NCBI GenBank assembly: GCA_021831785.1
Contig: JAKBMB010000013.1
Location: forward strand, 1-64,000
Direction of reading: 5' to 3'
DNA: 64,000 nt
Source: Deltaproteobacteria bacterium
Lineage (GTDB): Bacteria > Desulfobacterota > Binatia > Binatales > Binataceae
The position numbers and the translations under genes are program-made. The notes below the pieces were generated by a model that saw only the letters and a program-made list of their open reading frames with translations, ran no database searches and was not told where the DNA came from. This document shows, one piece after another, positions 61,167 to 64,000 of the stretch; position 1 is the stretch's first letter; each line of letters opens with the position of its first letter.

Positions 61167-62843
61167 ATGGCTACGCTTAAGGTGCTGAATCCGGTGGCCG
61201 AGCCGGTGGAGAGCCATTTCGAGCGCGCGGTGCGGCCGGCGAGTCTTGAGGGCAAGCGCGTCGGACTTTACTGGAATATGAAGAGCGGCGGGGAGGCGGC
61301 GCTGGATCGGGTCGAGGAGCTGTTGCGCGCGCGCTACGCCGGCGTGACCTTCGCGCGGGCGCAGGGCAGCGTGGGTTTTCTGATGCGCCACGCGACGGCG
61401 GCCGACGCCGCGCGGATCGCCGCCGAGTGCAACGTCGTCGTCGGCACGACCGCCGATTGAGGGTCATGCACGTCGTGGCTTGTCCACGACCTCGTTGAGT
61501 TGGAGAAGCGCGGCGTTGCCACCGTCGCGATGACCGCCGAGGCCTTCGTGCGCGACGCGCGGCGCAGCGCCGCGAGCTTCGGTATCGCGGACCTGCCGCT
61601 GGCCGTGGTGCCCCTGCCCTTCACCAACCAGCCCGCCGAAGCGATTCACGCCGCGGCCGCGGGCGCGATCGAACAGGTGATCGCGGGCCTCACGCGCGAG
61701 AGCGCCGACGGCGCGCCGCCACAGGAGATCGTCCTGCTCAAGGACGAGCATCTCACTTTCACCGGCGCCGACGCGCTCCAGGCCGCCGAGCGGATGGACC
61801 GCACGTTCCTTGAATACGGATGGAGCGACGGCTTGCCGGCCCGCCCGCCGACCGCGGGCGCGGTGGAGGCGATGCTCGCCGGCACGCGGCGCGACCCGGA
61901 CGAGCTAATCGCGGTGCTCGAGCCCGGCTTCGGCAAGGCAACGGTGCGCAAGCTCGCGGCCAACGCGGTGATGGCCGGATGCCGGCCGGAGCATCTGCCG
62001 GTGCTGATCGCGGCGCTCCAATGTCTGGCCGAGCCCGCGATGCATCTGCGCAACAAGGCGATGTCAACCGGGCCGCATGCGCCGCTGGTATGGGTCAACG
62101 GGCCGATTCGCGCGCGGATCGGGCTTAACTCGGGGATGTGCGCGCTGGGGCCTGGGGCGCCGTCGTTCGCCAACACGGTGATCGGCCGCGCGCTGAGGCT
62201 CAGCATGATGAACCTCGGCCATTGTTACCCCGGCGTCTCCGACATGGACACTATCGGCAGCCCCGCCAAGTACGGCATGTGCGTGGGCGAGAACGAGGAG
62301 CGCAACCCGTGGACGCCCTACCATGTCGAGCGCGGGATGGCCGCCGAGCAGAGCGTGGTGACCGTGCATTTCGTCTATGGGTTGTGCGAGCTGTTCGACT
62401 TCGCCAGCGCCGAGCCCGACGGGCTGCTCACCGTGTTCGCCTCGCCGCCGGCCAACCTGGCGCAGGTCGCGACCGCGATGTGGCTTATCGGGCGGCGCGC
62501 CGACCCGCGCTACGACACCGAGGAGCAGGAGCATCATACGCTGTTCGTCTGTCCGGAGCATGCCAAGCTTTTCGCCGCGGGCGGCTTTGACAAGCCTGGT
62601 TTGCGCCGCGCCCTGTTCAAGGCCGCGCGCATCCCGTTTAGGCTCGCGATGCTCAACAAGGAGCGCAAAGCGATGGCGGCCGCGCGGCCGGACCTGATGT
62701 GGCTGTGGGAGAGCCCCGAAACGATGGTGCCAGTGGTGGAGGACCCGTCGTGCTACGAGATCGTCGTGGTCGGCGGCGCGGCCGGCCGCGGGACCTTCTT
62801 CTGGGGCGCGGGCGAGCCGCGAAGCCGCGCCATCGAGGATTAA
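61167..62843 (+). CDS. UGSC-family selenoprotein, read through UGA
   Basis: 558 residues if TGA 61458-61460 is read as selenocysteine (residue 98): VVGTTAD-U-GSCTSWLVHDLVELEKRGV. U-G-S-C is the redox motif that names the UGSC (seleno)protein family, and the sequence on both sides of the UGA is one continuous domain (to about residue 190). The rest (YGWSDGLPARPPTAGAVEAML, LAANAVMAGCRPEHLPVLIAAL, GMCVGENEERNPWTPYHVERG) is a second, uncharacterised domain with several Cys. Support: SECIS-like hairpin 11 nt after the UGA and tRNA-Sec in the window. An ordinary annotation would split it at 61460 and restart at 61500. Reaction unknown; a thiol-redox role is likely. Confidence 0.87.
61472..61490 (+). 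promoter_or_regulatory. bSECIS-like hairpin downstream of the Sec codon
   Basis: GTCGTGG (61472-61478), loop CTTGT, CCACGAC (61484-61490): a perfect 7-bp stem, its loop starting 19 nt after the UGA, inside the range known for bacterial SECIS elements, and containing G-U as SelB-bound loops do. It lies within the coding sequence, as bacterial SECIS elements must. Confidence 0.75.
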
Positions 62844-62861
62844 GCGCGCATCATCAGAACC

Positions 62862-63122
62862 ATGGCCGCGGATATTTTGGCACAACGAGTGATCGAGCAG
62901 GCGCGGGGCCTCGTCGAAGCCGACGGCGGCGACCTGCGCCTGATCAGCGTTGAGCGCGGGTGCGCCCGCGTCGCCTACCGGATGGGCCGCAACGAGCGAT
63001 GCGCCGAATGCGTGCTTGCGCCCGAGGACCTGCGCGGCTTTTTACTCGAGATGTTCGCCCGCGGCGCGCCCCATATCATCGCGGTCGAGCTCGAAGTGGA
63101 CCGACCCGACGACGCCGCGTAG
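62862..63122 (+). CDS. NifU C-terminal-like domain protein
   Basis: 86 residues, 18 nt after the selenoprotein gene. IEQARGLVEADGGDLRLISVERGCARVAYRMGRNERCAECVLAPEDLRGFLLEMF follows the NifU/NfuA C-terminal domain (the P.L..DGGDv.LV.v..G.v.V...G.C..C pattern) with CxxC in RCAEC. NifU domains carry and transfer Fe-S clusters. The spacing from CxxC on is less typical (VLAPEDL), so a relative with another role is possible. Probably co-transcribed with the selenoprotein. Confidence 0.7.
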   Translation: MAADILAQRVIEQARGLVEADGGDLRLISVERGCARVAYRMGRNERCAECVLAPEDLRGFLLEMFARGAPHIIAVELEVDRPDDAA

Positions 63123-63141
63123 CGGCGGCTCAAGGGAGGTT

Positions 63142-63378
63142 CGGGCCTGGCGGCCCGCCTTTTCTGCCCCCTCGCCCTTTGGGAGAGGGCTGGGGTGAGG
63201 GTGCTGTTTCGGGCCGCGTGGCACAAGGCAGGTTCGGGCCTGCGGCCCGAAATGCGGGCACGGCGGCCCGCCCCACTAGAATAAAGAGAAGCAAGGCGGG
63301 CACGGCGGCCCGCCCCACTAGAATAGAGAGCAGCGCAAGCACGGTGCCCGGCCTGCTGGCAGCATGGCCCGCCCCACT
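63142..63378. repeat. REP-like repeat array
   Basis: Three arm copies (63254, 63296 and a degenerate one near 63335-63378) plus two GGTTCGGGCC units (63143, 63231) and a CTCGCCCTTTGGGAGAGG-type palindrome near 63170. The array fills the gap between the NifU-like gene and the SMP-30 gene. Confidence 0.75.
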
Positions 63379-63471
63379 GGAAGAGAGAGCGTTGCGGCAT
63401 ACTAAGTCTTTGGACGCAGTATCTTCATAAGCCTGCATGGTGAAGGGTGTTTTTAAAGACAGGTATCGCAA

Positions 63472-64000
63472 ATGCATTTTGAAACGGTTGCCTACGGCTA
63501 CGGTCTTATCGAGGCGCCGCGCATGGACGAGCGCGGCCGTCTCTGCTTCAGCGACGTGACCAACGGCGGAATCTACCGCCGGCTCCCCGACGGAACCGTC
63601 GAGACGCTGATTCCAAAGCGCCGCGGCGTCGGCGGAATGGCGTTCAACGAGGGCGACGGCCTGGTGCTGACCGGGCGCGGCCTGATCCATTGGAGCGAGC
63701 GCACGGGCAAAACGCGCGAGCTGTTCACGCGCTGGGAGGGGCGCGAGCTGCGCGGGCTCAACGATCTTACGGTCGATGCGCAGGGCAGCGTCTATACCGG
63801 CACGCTTGAGTTCGACGCCGTGGGGGGCGGCGAGCCGGTCCCGGGCAACCTGTTTCGCATCGACCCGCCAGGGCATCCGGTCTTGCTCTGGGAGGGAATT
63901 CAGCTCACCAACGGGCTCGCTATCAGCGCTGACGGCAAGCTGCTCTACCATTGCGACTCGGTAACCAACGCGGTTTGGGTATACGATGTGCCGGGCGACC
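63472..64000 (+). CDS. SMP-30/gluconolactonase/LRE family protein, partial
   Basis: 176 codons from ATG 63472 to the window edge, no stop. EAPRMDERGRLCFSDVTNGGIYRRLPDG, VGGMAFNEGDGLVLTGRGLIHWSE, LRGLNDLTVDAQGSVYTGTLEFD (metal-ligand Asn/Asp region) and LTNGLAISADGKLLYHCDSVTNAVWVYDV are the successive blades of the six-bladed SMP-30 propeller, a metal-dependent lactonase/hydrolase fold. The catalytic Asp in the later blades lies partly beyond the window. Substrate unknown. Confidence 0.87.
   Translation, partial: MHFETVAYGYGLIEAPRMDERGRLCFSDVTNGGIYRRLPDGTVETLIPKRRGVGGMAFNEGDGLVLTGRGLIHWSERTGKTRELFTRWEGRELRGLNDLTVDAQGSVYTGTLEFDAVGGGEPVPGNLFRIDPPGHPVLLWEGIQLTNGLAISADGKLLYHCDSVTNAVWVYDVPGD

Noticed and set aside
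63229-63378. CRISPR array or tandem gene remnants
   Set aside because: Repeats are GC palindromes with variable 10-30-bp gaps and recur elsewhere as single units, as REP sequences do.
63130-63951. 273-codon minus-strand ORF opposite the SMP-30 gene
   Set aside because: Crosses the repeat array and mirrors a clear SMP-30 propeller frame that runs off the window.

Overview
The window reads as chromosomal DNA of a GC-rich, uncultivated-type bacterium. It combines acyl-CoA dehydrogenases, an ETF:quinone-oxidoreductase-like Fe-S membrane protein, a PQQ alcohol dehydrogenase with lanthanide-type ligands, glutathione-linked formaldehyde oxidation, an NAD-type formate dehydrogenase and a selenocysteine system. 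This mix is compatible with lineages such as Candidatus Binatota; that assignment is inference from gene content only.

Left part (1-11.6 kb): an acyl-CoA dehydrogenase, then tRNA-Sec (anticodon UCA), then an ~8.7-kb integrated element. The element is bounded by a perfect 68-bp direct repeat that duplicates the 3' part of tRNA-Sec. It carries a tyrosine integrase, a divergent promoter/operator, an excisionase-like HTH protein, a CHC2/TOPRIM/AAA primase-helicase followed by an iteron cluster, a J-domain protein, a HicBA pair and small plus (frameshifted) large terminase subunits. No capsid, portal or tail genes were seen, so it looks like a phage satellite.

11.9-19.7 kb: a probable radical-SAM peptide (RiPP) pair next to a mercury locus. 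The mercury locus has two MerA-like reductases with C-terminal Cys pairs, a MerT-MerP fusion, small Cys-containing membrane/exported peptides, and an ECF sigma/anti-sigma pair instead of MerR. Three copies of one ECF-type promoter motif lie between the sigma gene and merTP.

20-36.9 kb: an exported acetamidase/formamidase-like protein, a decayed ClC-F fluoride antiporter with a DUF190 protein, a Spy/CpxP-like protein, a PEBP-glyoxalase fusion, the Fe-S oxidoreductase, a second acyl-CoA dehydrogenase, an NsrR-like regulator, an nfeD-slipin operon, a GFA protein and a degenerate IS1380-like transposase that carries three copies of a 21-22-bp palindromic repeat.

37-50.5 kb: a secreted beta-propeller, then on the minus strand a methylotrophy block: cytochrome c + PQQ dehydrogenase (alcohol to aldehyde), S-formylglutathione hydrolase, FdsGBAD formate dehydrogenase and glutathione-dependent formaldehyde dehydrogenase. 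Together these can carry methanol to CO2.

50.8-60.2 kb: an accessory region with tRNA-Arg(CCU), a truncated thyX joined to another gene remnant, an integrase fragment, a second integrase module with a phage-like divergent control region, a gene split by in-frame UGA, and HicB, DUF5343 and HicA genes.

61.2-64 kb: a UGSC-family selenoprotein read through UGA at 61458 with a SECIS-like hairpin just downstream, a NifU-like protein, a repeat array and a partial SMP-30/gluconolactonase gene. Dispersed REP-like repeats occur at 44.4, 58.3, 60.7 and 63.3 kb.
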